From: Legionellaceae bacterium
GTDB lineage: Bacteria > Pseudomonadota > Gammaproteobacteria > Legionellales > Legionellaceae
Reading direction: 5' to 3'
DNA: 64,000 bases
Assembly (NCBI GenBank): GCA_029212505.1
Contig: JARGOS010000002.1
Span: forward strand, 186,001-250,000
Of this stretch, positions 25,176 through 37,073 are shown piece by piece; the stretch's first letter is position 1, and each line of letters begins with the position of its first letter. The notes under the pieces are model-generated. The model saw only the letters and a program-made list of their open reading frames with translations. It ran no database searches and was not told the DNA's origin. Both the position numbers and the translations under genes were made by a program.

Positions 25176-26427
25176 AAAAATTTGCATCATTGGCCTGGGT
25201 TACATTGGGCTCCCTACGGCCGCTGTATTAGCGTCAAGGAAAATAAATGTTCTGGGCGTCGATATTAACCCCAAAGCCGTTGAAACCATTAATCAAGGCA
25301 AGATTCATTTAGTCGAGCCGGATTTGGATATGGTTGTACATGCCGTGGTATCCGAAGGGTATTTACGAGCAACTTCAACGCCTGAACCTGCAGATGCTTT
25401 TTTAATTGCGGTACCGACACCTTTCAAAGACAATCACCAGCCTGATTTAAGTTATATTCAAGCAGCGGCTAAGTCCATTGCGCCTGTTTTGAAGCAAGGT
25501 GATTTAGTTGTGCTTGAGTCGACCTCGCCTGTCGGTGCAACCGAGCAATTGGTCGAATGGTTAGCCGAGGCAAGGCCGGATTTAACGTTTCCTCTTCAAC
25601 AGGGTGAACAATCAGATATTCGTGTTGCTTATTGCCCTGAGCGTGTATTGCCTGGCCATGTGTTGCGTGAGTTAGTTCAAAATGATCGCGTGATGGGTGG
25701 TATTACGCCCGCATGTTCACAACAAGCGACTCAATTGTATCAACTTTTTGTTGAAGGCGAGTGTATTGTGACAGATGCTCGTACGGCTGAAATGTGTAAG
25801 CTCACGGAAAATAGTTTCCGAGATGTGAACATTGCTTTTGCCAATGAGCTATCCATGATTTGCGATAAGCTTGATATTAATGTGTCTGAGTTAATTGCGC
25901 TTGCTAATCGTCATCCTCGCGTTAATATTTTACGCCCAGGCCCTGGTGTTGGAGGGCATTGCATTGCCGTGGACCCATGGTTTATTGTGAGCAGTGCACC
26001 TGAAGAAGCGCGTTTGATTGAGATGGCGCGTCAAGTCAATGACAGCAAGCCACATTGGGTTATTGACAAGGTAAAAGAAGCGGTGACAGAGTTTTTAGAT
26101 GAAAATCCTGGTAAACAAGAAAGAGATATAAGTATTGCTTGTTTTGGTTTAACGTTTAAAGCTGATATTGATGATTTACGTGAAAGTCCGGCATTACAGA
26201 TTGTGGAAGATGTTGCAAAAGATCACAAAGGACTGATCTGGGTTGTTGAGCCGAATATTCGTGCTTTACCACCGTTATTAGCTAACTTGGTGAGTTTGAC
26301 TGACAGCAATACTGCTCTGTTAGAGTCAGATGTTGTATTGATACTTGTGGAGCATAAAAGTTTCACGGGTGTATTTGAGGCTGTTTGTCGAGAGAAGTAT
26401 AAAGTCGTTGACACGCGAGGCATTTGA
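25168..26427 (+). CDS. wecC: UDP-N-acetyl-D-mannosamine dehydrogenase
   Basis: WecC oxidises UDP-ManNAc to UDP-ManNAcA with NAD in two steps. The 419-residue protein has the N-terminal Rossmann motif IIGLGYIGLPTAAVLA, VLESTSPVGATEQL, YCPERVLPG, KLTENSFRDVNIAFANEL and the catalytic cysteine in GPGVGGHCIAVDPW. The C-terminal UDP-binding domain follows with GLTFKADIDDLRESPA. The ATG at 25168 overlaps the pgi stop; a GTG at 25153 is an alternative. It partners with WecB upstream. Confidence 0.94.
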   Translation: MFEKICIIGLGYIGLPTAAVLASRKINVLGVDINPKAVETINQGKIHLVEPDLDMVVHAVVSEGYLRATSTPEPADAFLIAVPTPFKDNHQPDLSYIQAAAKSIAPVLKQGDLVVLESTSPVGATEQLVEWLAEARPDLTFPLQQGEQSDIRVAYCPERVLPGHVLRELVQNDRVMGGITPACSQQATQLYQLFVEGECIVTDARTAEMCKLTENSFRDVNIAFANELSMICDKLDINVSELIALANRHPRVNILRPGPGVGGHCIAVDPWFIVSSAPEEARLIEMARQVNDSKPHWVIDKVKEAVTEFLDENPGKQERDISIACFGLTFKADIDDLRESPALQIVEDVAKDHKGLIWVVEPNIRALPPLLANLVSLTDSNTALLESDVVLILVEHKSFTGVFEAVCREKYKVVDTRGI

Positions 26428-26431
26428 ATAA

Positions 26432-28649
<2,218 letters not shown>

Positions 28650-28653
<4 letters not shown>

Positions 28654-29546
28654 ATCCTTCTTCTATTGAGCTTGCATTAGGAACTGCTCAGTTTGGCATG
28701 AAGTATGGTATTGTTGGGCGTGGTGAAGTGGTTCCTATAAATGAAGTGCAGCAAATTTTAGCGAAAGCTTGGGAATTGGGTCTCCGTACAATTGATACGG
28801 CTCCAGTATATGGTGAAATTGAAGCACATTTAGCTCCACTATTAGATGACTATGCTTATCGTGTCGTTTCAAAAATTTCGGCACTGCCAGAATCTGTTGA
28901 TTTAAAGCGAGTTGAACACATTGTTTCGGAGTCTATTCAAAAAACACGTGATCGGTTAGGTGATTCATTAACAACCCTGTTATTTCATCACGCAGATGAT
29001 CTATTAGGAAAATCAGGTGACTTGATTTGGAAAACTGCAACTCGATTGATTGAAGGCTCAGATATACAGCTTGGTGTTTCTTGTTATTCACCGGAGGAGT
29101 TGCTTGAGCTTCGTCATCGTTTTAATGTAAATGTGGCGCAACTTCCAGGAAATGCTTTAGATCAGCGGTTACGAACTGTTAATGGTTTAGAAAATATTGA
29201 GATACATCTTCGAAGTGTGTTTTTACAAGGAGCACTTCTAAGAGAACCAAATAAAGTTGTGCAAGCTTTACCAAAACAAACACTAGAAGCTCTTCGTTTA
29301 TGGCAAAAATGGTGCGCAAATCAATGTATTCCAGCACTGCAAGGTGCATTAAGCATGGCGAAGAGTCTGCCTGGTGTTCGTTATTGTATTGTTGGTGTTG
29401 ATAACTTAGCTCAGCTTGAAGAAATTTGTGAAGCTTGGTCGTATGCGGAGGCCATAACGTCATACCCACCAAGCATTAATAACCCAGAAATTATTGATCC
29501 ACGATATTGGTTAAAACCTAATATAAAACCTGAGTTTTGTGTATGA
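28650..29546 (+). CDS. Aldo/keto reductase of the pseudaminic-acid cluster
   Basis: The 298-residue protein is an aldo/keto reductase with the catalytic set visible: DTAPVYGE (Asp and Tyr), VVSKIS (Lys) and LLFHHADDLL (His). It lacks a convincing C-terminal nucleotide loop in my reading but ends with GVRYCIVGVDNLAQLEEI, usual for the family. It overlaps pseC and the next gene by four bases. Reductases of this sort accompany many Pse clusters, and the exact substrate is unknown. Confidence 0.85.
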
Positions 29547-31570
29547 ACATAGTTGCAATTGTTCAAGCTCGTATGGGTTCTACCCGTTTTCCAGGTAAAG
29601 TTATGCGGCCAATTTGTGGCATGCCAATGATTGGGCTTTTGTTGGAGCGTTTATCGTTAGCCTCAATGCTTAATCAAATCATTGTTGCGACATCAGTAAA
29701 TGAAGAAAACGTAACATTAACAAAGTATTTAGGTCAGTCAGGCCATCGATTTTATTGTGGTAGCGAAACGGATGTTTTGGGACGTTATTATGAGGCAGCA
29801 CAATATACTATGGCCGATGTTATTGTACGAATCACAGGTGATTGTCCCCTGATTGACCCCGAGATTGTTGATGTTGTTATTAAAAAATTTATAGAGTCTG
29901 ACGTTGACTACGCTAGTAATATTAGCCCACCGACATACCCTGATGGCCTAGATGTCGAAGTTTTTAATTTTCACTCGTTAGAGAAAGCTTACCTAGAGTC
30001 AAAGTTACCTAAACATCGCGAACATGTGACCTCTTTTTTACGTGAATCAGATGATGTGTCATCTGCAAACTACTTTTGTGAAGTAGATTACTCACATGAA
30101 CGTTGGACGGTTGATGAAGCAAAAGATTTTGAGGTTGTTCGAGCTGTGTTTGAAAAATTTCACCCTCAAAAAGATTTTGGATGGCGCGAGATTTTAGACT
30201 TACGTCAATCCGAACCCAAATTGTTTGAAGCAAATTCCGATTTAATTCGTAATGATGGAGCGCAAATGGGAACAGGTCAAAAGCTTTGGAAGCGTGCTAA
30301 AAGCGTTATTCCAGGGGGGAATATGCTTCTCTCAAAACGTCCAGAAATGTTTCTTCCTGAACTGTGGCCGTCCTATTATAGTAAAGCCCAAGGCTGTACC
30401 GTTTGGGATCTTGATGGTAAAGAATATATTGACATGTCTATGATGGGAATTGGAACAAATCTTTTAGGTTATTGTCATCCTGAAGTTGATGAAGCTGTTC
30501 GATGTACTGTTAGTTCAGGAAATATGAGTACACTCAATTGTTCCGAAGAAGTTTACCTTGCAGAAAAGTTGATTGAATTACATCCTTGGGCAGATATGGC
30601 ACGATTCGCACGTACGGGTGGAGAAGCAAATGCCATTGCAATTCGTATTGCTCGGGCCGCGAGTGGGAAGGAAAAAGTTGCTTTTTGTGGTTATCATGGT
30701 TGGCATGATTGGTATTTGGCTGCAAACCTTGGTGATGAAAAGACTCTTTCCGGGCATCTACTTCCTGGGTTAGAACCGACGGGGATTCCAAGTACTTTAC
30801 GTGATACGATTTATCCGTTTAATTACAATCAATTTGATGAGTTGCAAGAGCTGGTAAATGTGCATGACATCGGTGTAATTAAAATGGAAGTGTCACGTAA
30901 TCAAGGTCCAGAACCAGGATTCTTGGAAAATGTTAGACAACTAGCAACAGATAGGGGGATCGTCCTTATTTTCGATGAGTGTACCTCTGGATTTAGGCAA
31001 ATCAACGGTGGCCTCCATAAATTATATGGAGTCGAGCCGGATATGGCCGTTTTTGGAAAAGCACTTGGAAATGGGTATGCTATTACAGCAATGATTGGGC
31101 GACGCGATGTTATGGAAGCGGCTCAGACAAGTTTTATTAGTAGTACATTCTGGACTGAACGAATCGGCCCTACTGCTGCATTGAAGACTCTAGAGGTTAT
31201 GGAAAAAGTTGAATCTTGGGATGTGGTTACTGCAACAGGAAATAATATTCGTCAGCGATGGATTGACCTTGCAGAAAATCATCGATTAAAACTTAGTGTA
31301 TCGGGACTTCCTGCTTTATCAGGATTTAGTTTTGAAAGTCAAAATGTACTTGCATATAAGACGCTAATCACACAAGAAATGTTAGCAAAAGGTTGGCTTG
31401 CGGGTAATAGTGTTTACACAAGCTTGGCGCATACACCAGAAATAATTAATGCATATTTTGAAGCATTAGATCCAGTATTTGCTTTGATTGCTGAATGTGA
31501 AGCAGGACGAGATGTGATGGGATTGCTCAATGGGCCTGTATGCCATGCTGGATTTAAGCGTTTGAATTAA
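29543..31570 (+). CDS. Fusion of SpsF-like cytidylyltransferase and class-III aminotransferase
   Basis: The 675-residue protein has two domains. Residues 1 to ~235 match SpsF/CMP-sugar transferases: AIVQARMGSTRFPGKVM, RITGDCPLIDPEIVD, HREHVTSF. Residues ~250-675 match glutamate-1-semialdehyde aminotransferase: SVIPGGNMLLSKRPE, GYCHPEVDEAV, CGYHGWHDWY, IFDECTSGFR and the PLP lysine in VFGKALGNGYAIT. It lies between the aldo/keto reductase and pseF. The same fusion occurs in other nonulosonate clusters, but its step is unproven. The ATG at 29543 overlaps the previous stop. Confidence 0.85.
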   Translation: MNIVAIVQARMGSTRFPGKVMRPICGMPMIGLLLERLSLASMLNQIIVATSVNEENVTLTKYLGQSGHRFYCGSETDVLGRYYEAAQYTMADVIVRITGDCPLIDPEIVDVVIKKFIESDVDYASNISPPTYPDGLDVEVFNFHSLEKAYLESKLPKHREHVTSFLRESDDVSSANYFCEVDYSHERWTVDEAKDFEVVRAVFEKFHPQKDFGWREILDLRQSEPKLFEANSDLIRNDGAQMGTGQKLWKRAKSVIPGGNMLLSKRPEMFLPELWPSYYSKAQGCTVWDLDGKEYIDMSMMGIGTNLLGYCHPEVDEAVRCTVSSGNMSTLNCSEEVYLAEKLIELHPWADMARFARTGGEANAIAIRIARAASGKEKVAFCGYHGWHDWYLAANLGDEKTLSGHLLPGLEPTGIPSTLRDTIYPFNYNQFDELQELVNVHDIGVIKMEVSRNQGPEPGFLENVRQLATDRGIVLIFDECTSGFRQINGGLHKLYGVEPDMAVFGKALGNGYAITAMIGRRDVMEAAQTSFISSTFWTERIGPTAALKTLEVMEKVESWDVVTATGNNIRQRWIDLAENHRLKLSVSGLPALSGFSFESQNVLAYKTLITQEMLAKGWLAGNSVYTSLAHTPEIINAYFEALDPVFALIAECEAGRDVMGLLNGPVCHAGFKRLN

Positions 31571-31642
31571 AGTGTAGGTATATCTATTTGGTAAATATTG
31601 TCTATAAGTAGCTGAATGGTTTCGGCGGGTGAGTTTTTGATT

Positions 31643-32341
31643 ATGAATAACGTTGCAGTTATCCCTGTTCGAGGTGGAAGCAAACGGATTCCTCGAAAAA
31701 ACATACGGGAGTTTATGGGGAAGCCACTGGTTGCCTACTCTATTGAGAATGCCTTGAAAAGTGGTGTTTTTAGTCGGATTATTGTCTCAACTGATGATGA
31801 AGTGATTTCCGACATTGCTAAAAGTTATGGTGCTGAAGTACCTTTTCTACGTCCATTGAATCTTTCTGGTGATTATGTGGGGACTACCGAGGTGATTGCC
31901 CATACAGTTAATTGGCTTCGTGAACATCATTATGAGCCTACGGCTGTTTGCTGTATTTATGCAACCGCTCCCTTTCTTCAAAAATCTGATTTGAAGAAAG
32001 GCTTAGATATTTTGAAAGGAGGAGGCTGGCAATATGTTTTTTCTGCGACAAAATTTAGCTTTCCTATTTTTCGTGGGTTTAAACGGCACGCCGATCAATG
32101 TTTAGAAATGTTTTTCCCTGAGCACTTTCAAACACGGTCACAAGATTTGCCTGAAGCAATGCACGATGCAGGGCAGTTTTATTGGGGACGACCCGAGGCT
32201 TGGTTAGAGGGGCTCAATATATTTGAACGATGGTCAACTGTGGTTGAGTTACCTTCATGGCGTGTTCAGGACATTGATACTCTGGATGACTGGGAGCGAG
32301 CAGAAATCATTTATAGCTTGCTTGATAGACTTGATAATTAA
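31643..32341 (+). CDS. pseF: Pseudaminic acid cytidylyltransferase PseF
   Basis: PseF activates pseudaminic acid to CMP-Pse. The 232-residue protein has VIPVRGGSKRIPRKNIREF near its N-terminus, IIVSTDDEVISDIA, CCIYATAPFLQ and DAGQFYWGRPEAW, matching PseF closely. I chose the ATG at 31643 because it sits at the family N-terminus; an ATG at 31616 would add nine residues. It stands between the SpsF fusion and pseG. Confidence 0.94.
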   Translation: MNNVAVIPVRGGSKRIPRKNIREFMGKPLVAYSIENALKSGVFSRIIVSTDDEVISDIAKSYGAEVPFLRPLNLSGDYVGTTEVIAHTVNWLREHHYEPTAVCCIYATAPFLQKSDLKKGLDILKGGGWQYVFSATKFSFPIFRGFKRHADQCLEMFFPEHFQTRSQDLPEAMHDAGQFYWGRPEAWLEGLNIFERWSTVVELPSWRVQDIDTLDDWERAEIIYSLLDRLDN

Positions 32342-32371
32342 TTGTTTTATGTACTATTGATGGATAAATAA

Positions 32372-34120
32372 ATGATGCGGGTTGCTTTTCGGGTAGATAG
32401 TGGCATTTTAATTGGGAGTGGCCATGTGCAACGTACATTAACACTTGCAAATGAGTTACGTCGATGTGGCGCAAAGGTTGTATTTATATCTCGAACACAT
32501 GAGGGGCACTTACTAAGCTATTTTGAGCGAGAGGAACATGTAGTATATCCACTTCCAGTGCCTGCGACCAACAAAAATGAGCCTTTGTTAGGTGGTTATG
32601 AAGCCTGGCTTGGTGTAACGCCCGAGCAAGATGCAATTGATACAGTAGCTGTGCTTGAAGGACAGTTTTATGATTGGTTGGTTGTCGATCATTATGCTTT
32701 AGATTATCGTTGGGAGGAGGCGCTACGAGTAATTGTAGATAAAATTATGGTCATTGACGATTTAGCGAATCGTACCCATGATTGTGATTTATTACTTGAT
32801 CAAAATTATTTTGGGATAGAAGCAGAATGTCGGTATGAAAATAAATTACCGCTGTTTACTCAGCTTCTTTTAGGGCCTAAGTTTTCTTTATTACAACCAG
32901 ACTATGCACAATTACATGATATTTGTTTGCCGAAAGATGAACGTGTTAAGCGTGTATTGATATATTTTGGTGGGGTTGATTTAGAGAATCAAACAAGCAA
33001 GGTATTGAGTGCATTGACTACTCCGGAACTAAGTCATTTATTAGTGGATGTGGTGGTTGGTTCTAATTGCCTGAATTTAAGAGCTTTAGAAGAACAAGTT
33101 GCAAGGCGAGGAAATGTTACATTTTATCAGAGTCTTCCAACGTTAGCTGATTTAATGATGCAATCCGACCTTGTGATTGGTGCTGGAGGCAGTACTACAT
33201 GGGAAAGGATGTGTTTGGGCAAGGCCTCTGTTATCACGTGTGTGGCTGAAAATCAACGGATATTTAGTCAAAAACTTAGTCATGATGGCTATCAAGTTGT
33301 ACTTTCAACTGATGAATCGGATACATATCAGGGGTGGCAGCAAAAGATTTTGGAGTTAATCAATAGCCCGTTTAAACGTAAGGCAATGTCGAAAAAAGCA
33401 TATCAGTTGGTTGATGGTTTAGGATGCAGGAGGGTCGTTGATAAGATGTTTGAAATAAATTCGAGTGACACGAAAAAGCTTAATATTAATATATTAAGTG
33501 ATGAAGACTCTTGGTTTGCTGGCATGGGAGAGAAACTGAGCCAAAGCTGGGTGCAAGATGGGCATGAAGTTCTTCGTATTTCTCGACCAGAAAAACTTAT
33601 TGAGGGTGATGTTTGTTTCATTCTTAGCTGCTCTAAAATTCTTACAGAAAAGCAGTTGGCCTTAAATTCCCATAATATTGTTGTTCATGCTAGCGCATTA
33701 CCTGAAGGTCGGGGTTGGTCTCCAATGACGTGGCAAATTTTGGAAGGAAAAAATAAGATTTGTGTAACGTTATTTGAAGCGATGTCTGAACTTGATGCGG
33801 GTCCAATTTATGCTCAAAATTGGCTTATTCTTGATGGCCTTGAGTTAGTAGACGAATGGCGTAAAAAATTAGAAGCTGTGATACAGCGTTTATGCATTGA
33901 TTGGGTATCAGGCTATCCAGAGAGTACGATTAATGCTGTTCCTCAATGTGGAGAAGGCTCTTATTACCCGCGACGTAAAGCGGGTGATAGTGAACTTGAT
34001 CTAGATAAAACGCTTAGAGAGCAGTTCAATCATTTACGTGTTGTTGATAATAATAGTTACCCTGCATTTTTTTATTTGAATGGGCAAAAATATTGTCTTT
34101 ATATAGAAAAAATGAGTTAA
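32372..34120 (+). CDS. pseG: PseG hydrolase fused to a formyltransferase-like C-terminal domain
   Basis: Residues 1 to ~350 are PseG, which removes UDP from the 2,4-diacylamido trideoxyaltrose intermediate: GSGHVQRTL at residue ~15, DHYALDYRWE, VIDDLANR, LLGPKFSLL, IYFGGVD and GAGGSTTWERMCLG. Residues ~365-582 resemble the catalytic half of methionyl-tRNA and sugar formyltransferases: VVHASALPEGRG (His439), then ELDAGPIYAQ (Asp475). The His-Asp distance of 36 equals that of E. coli Fmt. The Asn two residues before the His is Val here. No PseH acetyltransferase gene is in the window, so this domain is a candidate to acylate the 4-amino group. Confidence 0.9.
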   Translation: MMRVAFRVDSGILIGSGHVQRTLTLANELRRCGAKVVFISRTHEGHLLSYFEREEHVVYPLPVPATNKNEPLLGGYEAWLGVTPEQDAIDTVAVLEGQFYDWLVVDHYALDYRWEEALRVIVDKIMVIDDLANRTHDCDLLLDQNYFGIEAECRYENKLPLFTQLLLGPKFSLLQPDYAQLHDICLPKDERVKRVLIYFGGVDLENQTSKVLSALTTPELSHLLVDVVVGSNCLNLRALEEQVARRGNVTFYQSLPTLADLMMQSDLVIGAGGSTTWERMCLGKASVITCVAENQRIFSQKLSHDGYQVVLSTDESDTYQGWQQKILELINSPFKRKAMSKKAYQLVDGLGCRRVVDKMFEINSSDTKKLNINILSDEDSWFAGMGEKLSQSWVQDGHEVLRISRPEKLIEGDVCFILSCSKILTEKQLALNSHNIVVHASALPEGRGWSPMTWQILEGKNKICVTLFEAMSELDAGPIYAQNWLILDGLELVDEWRKKLEAVIQRLCIDWVSGYPESTINAVPQCGEGSYYPRRKAGDSELDLDKTLREQFNHLRVVDNNSYPAFFYLNGQKYCLYIEKMS

Positions 34121-34159
34121 ATAAATCAATTTTTAGTTTGGTTTTGGGAGTTAGAGGCT

Positions 34160-35206
34160 ATGAGTTTATGTATAGAAAAAACCCAGATCGGTGAAGGGCA
34201 TGCGCCATTTGTTATTGCAGAAATGTCAGGAAATCATAATCAGTCGCTTGAGAGCGCTTTAAAAATTGTTGACGCTGCTGCTGATAGTGGTGCTCATGCA
34301 ATTAAATTGCAGACCTATACTGCAGATACAATGACGCTTGATTTAGCGGAGCGTGAATTTTTTATTAATGACCCTCAAAGCCCTTGGCAGGGTAACTCTC
34401 TTTATGATTTATATAAAATTGCGCATACGCCATGGGAATGGCATGAACCTATTTTTCAACGAGCTCGTGAGCGAGGTTTAATTGCGTTTAGTGCACCATT
34501 TGATACAACAGCTGTTGACTTTTTAGAGTCGCTAAATGTTCCTGCGTATAAAATTGCATCATTTGAGAATATTGATTTACCGCTGATTCGAAAAGTTGCT
34601 GCGACAGGAAAACCACTTATTATTTCAACAGGAATGGCAAGTTTGTCCGAAATTGATGATGCTGTATGCGCAGCTCGTAAAACGGGCTGTGAAAACTTAA
34701 TTTTACTGAAATGTACAAGTAGTTATCCTGCAAGCCCGTCATCATCTAATTTGCGTAGCATCCCTTATCTTAAGACCTTATTTAATTGTGAGGTGGGGCT
34801 ATCTGACCATACATTAGGGATCGGGGCTGCCGTAGCAAGTGTAGCGTTAGGGGCGTCAGTTATTGAAAAACATGTGACACTTGATCGTTCGGAAGGAGGG
34901 GTCGACGCAGCATTTTCATTAGAGCCTCAAGAATTAGAGTTATTAGTAAGAGAAACACGAACTGCATCCGAGGCTTTAGGTAAAGTACGATTAGGACGGA
35001 GTGATGAAGAAGAAGGTTCGCTTGTTTTTAGGCGTACACTTTATGTTTGTGAGGATTTAGCTGAAGGTGATAGTTTTAATTCAAAGAACTTACGAGCGAT
35101 TCGCCCCGGTTATGGACTTTCTCCTAAATACATAGAGCAACTAATGGGTAAAAAAGTTATTAAGGCTGTGAAACGGGGAACTCCAATGACCTGGAATTTA
35201 ATTTAG
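34160..35206 (+). CDS. pseI: Pseudaminic acid synthase PseI
   Basis: PseI condenses the 6-deoxy-altrose derivative with phosphoenolpyruvate to give the nine-carbon pseudaminic acid. The 348-residue protein has FVIAEMSGNHNQSLESAL, IKLQTYTADTMTLD, AFSAPFDTTAVDFLE, YKIASFENID, GLSDHTLGIGAAVASVALGA-type SAF-adjacent motif and EKHVTLDR, followed by an antifreeze-like SAF domain (SLVFRRTLYVCEDLAEGD). It ends the core Pse set. Confidence 0.95.
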   Translation: MSLCIEKTQIGEGHAPFVIAEMSGNHNQSLESALKIVDAAADSGAHAIKLQTYTADTMTLDLAEREFFINDPQSPWQGNSLYDLYKIAHTPWEWHEPIFQRARERGLIAFSAPFDTTAVDFLESLNVPAYKIASFENIDLPLIRKVAATGKPLIISTGMASLSEIDDAVCAARKTGCENLILLKCTSSYPASPSSSNLRSIPYLKTLFNCEVGLSDHTLGIGAAVASVALGASVIEKHVTLDRSEGGVDAAFSLEPQELELLVRETRTASEALGKVRLGRSDEEEGSLVFRRTLYVCEDLAEGDSFNSKNLRAIRPGYGLSPKYIEQLMGKKVIKAVKRGTPMTWNLI

Positions 35207-35300
35207 TTGCTAAGCAATGTTATTTATATTGACAAGACCTTCAATGATGCCGGTATTGTTCGTTAGATATAATAGAAGAATGAAGGTTTAGGGACTAGGT

Positions 35301-37073
35301 GTGAATAAGACAACGTTAAAAGTGTTATTGAATATTTGGCAGCATATAAGCAAGCGAAGGCGTGGACAGTTTATACTTTTACTCTGTTTGACTTTTGTTT
35401 CTGCTTTGACTGAAGTGTTGAGTCTTAGTTCGACCATACCCTTTATTGGTGTTATAACTGAACCAGATAAAGTTTATGCTTTACCGATTATGGCGTATGT
35501 CATTCAAGGGCTTAAAATTAATTCAGCTCAGGATTTAATAGTCCCTTTATCCGTCGGCTTTGGACTGGCGGCTCTGCTTGCGGGAGCATTACGTTTGACA
35601 TTAATTTGGATGAGTACTTGGCTTGGAAATGCTACAGGTACAGATTTTGGTGTAAGTATTTATCATAAAACTCTTTATCAACCTTATCATGTTCATATTA
35701 GCCGTAGTAGCAGTGAGGTTATTAGCGGTATTACACAAAAAGTTAGTATGGCAACAGGAGTAATTATTTCGGTCGTTACTTTTATAACAACGATCGCATT
35801 GTTCATTACAATAATGAGTGTGTTATTGATCGTTGATCCAATGCTTTCACTTATTGCAGTATTTGTTTTTGGCGGATCTTATGTTTTGATTGCCAAAAGT
35901 ACTCGGGCTCGTTTAATGCGTAACGGTCATATACTGGCTTTGCAACAAACGCTAGTTATGAAATCTCTACGAGAGGGACTAGGTGCAATTCGTGATGTCC
36001 TTTTAGATGGTGTTCAGAACGAATACGCTAGCACCTATAGACAGGCCGCATTGAAACAACAACGGGCTAATTCACAAAACTCCTTTTTAAGTCAGGCACC
36101 TCGTTATCTTATGGAAACGCTAGGAATGCTATTGATTGCCTTTTTTGTATTAATCGCTAGCTATCGCCCATCCGGGTTGGTTGGTATTTTGCCTAAGCTA
36201 GGTCTTTTAGCATTAGGTGCACAGCGTCTCTTACCGCTCATGCAACAAATCTATGGAAGTTGGTCTACGATCATGGGTAATCGGGGAGGGGTAATTGATG
36301 TGATTGAACTGCTTGATCAACCTTTATCAAATGAAGGTTGTGCTTCAATGCCCTCTCCTCTGCAATTCAATCGAGATATTAAATTTAAAAACCTTTCTTT
36401 TCAATATACAAATACGAGCCCTTTTGTTTTAAAGCATGTTAGTTTAAGTATTCCCAAGGGAGCTCGAGTTGGTATTGTCGGTGATACAGGCTGTGGTAAA
36501 AGTACCATGTTCGATATACTGATGGGGCTTCTTGAGCCAACGAGAGGCGAGTTTTTAATTGACGATGTCGTGATCAATCGAGTTAACAAGCGATCGTGGC
36601 AGCGGATCATTGCGCATGTACCCCAAACAATTTTTTTGACGGACTCAACGATTGCAGAGAATATCGCATTTGGTGTGCCTGTTAATAAAATTAATCATCA
36701 ACGTGTGCGTGAGGCTGCTGAACGCGCACATGCACATAAGTTTATTGAAAATAGCGCTGAAGGCTATAATACTTTTGTTGGAGAGCGGGGTATTCGTTTA
36801 AGTGGTGGACAGCGACAGCGAATAGGTATTGCGAGAGCATTTTACAAACAAGCGAGTGTTTTATTTTTTGATGAGGCGACGAGTGCTCTGGATAATAACA
36901 CTGAGAACGATGTCATGAGCGCAATCGATTATTTGGATGAAAACGTCACTATCTTAATAGTTGCACATCGACTAACAACACTTAAAAAATGCACTCATTT
37001 TGTTAAGTTAGAAGAAGCTCGTATTAAACATATAGATTCGTACGTTGATGTGCAGTTGGAAGAAGTTGAATGA
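35301..37073 (+). CDS. ABC transporter, permease-ATPase fusion (PglK/MsbA-like flippase)
   Basis: The 590-residue protein has six predicted membrane segments in its first half and an ABC ATPase in its second half. Motifs are Walker A GDTGCGKST, the signature LSGGQRQRIGIARAFYKQ, Walker B VLFFDEATSALD and the H-loop IVAHRLTT. Such half-transporters flip lipid-linked glycans in PglK-type systems. No Wzx flippase is seen in the window, so this is the best candidate for that role. It starts at GTG with an AGGG upstream and overlaps the next gene by four bases. Confidence 0.85.
   Translation: MNKTTLKVLLNIWQHISKRRRGQFILLLCLTFVSALTEVLSLSSTIPFIGVITEPDKVYALPIMAYVIQGLKINSAQDLIVPLSVGFGLAALLAGALRLTLIWMSTWLGNATGTDFGVSIYHKTLYQPYHVHISRSSSEVISGITQKVSMATGVIISVVTFITTIALFITIMSVLLIVDPMLSLIAVFVFGGSYVLIAKSTRARLMRNGHILALQQTLVMKSLREGLGAIRDVLLDGVQNEYASTYRQAALKQQRANSQNSFLSQAPRYLMETLGMLLIAFFVLIASYRPSGLVGILPKLGLLALGAQRLLPLMQQIYGSWSTIMGNRGGVIDVIELLDQPLSNEGCASMPSPLQFNRDIKFKNLSFQYTNTSPFVLKHVSLSIPKGARVGIVGDTGCGKSTMFDILMGLLEPTRGEFLIDDVVINRVNKRSWQRIIAHVPQTIFLTDSTIAENIAFGVPVNKINHQRVREAAERAHAHKFIENSAEGYNTFVGERGIRLSGGQRQRIGIARAFYKQASVLFFDEATSALDNNTENDVMSAIDYLDENVTILIVAHRLTTLKKCTHFVKLEEARIKHIDSYVDVQLEEVE

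Noticed and set aside
35229-35273. TTGACA and TATAAT upstream of the ABC transporter gene as a promoter
   Set aside because: Both boxes are perfect but 33 bases apart, too far for sigma-70. TATAAT alone with no -35 is not enough.
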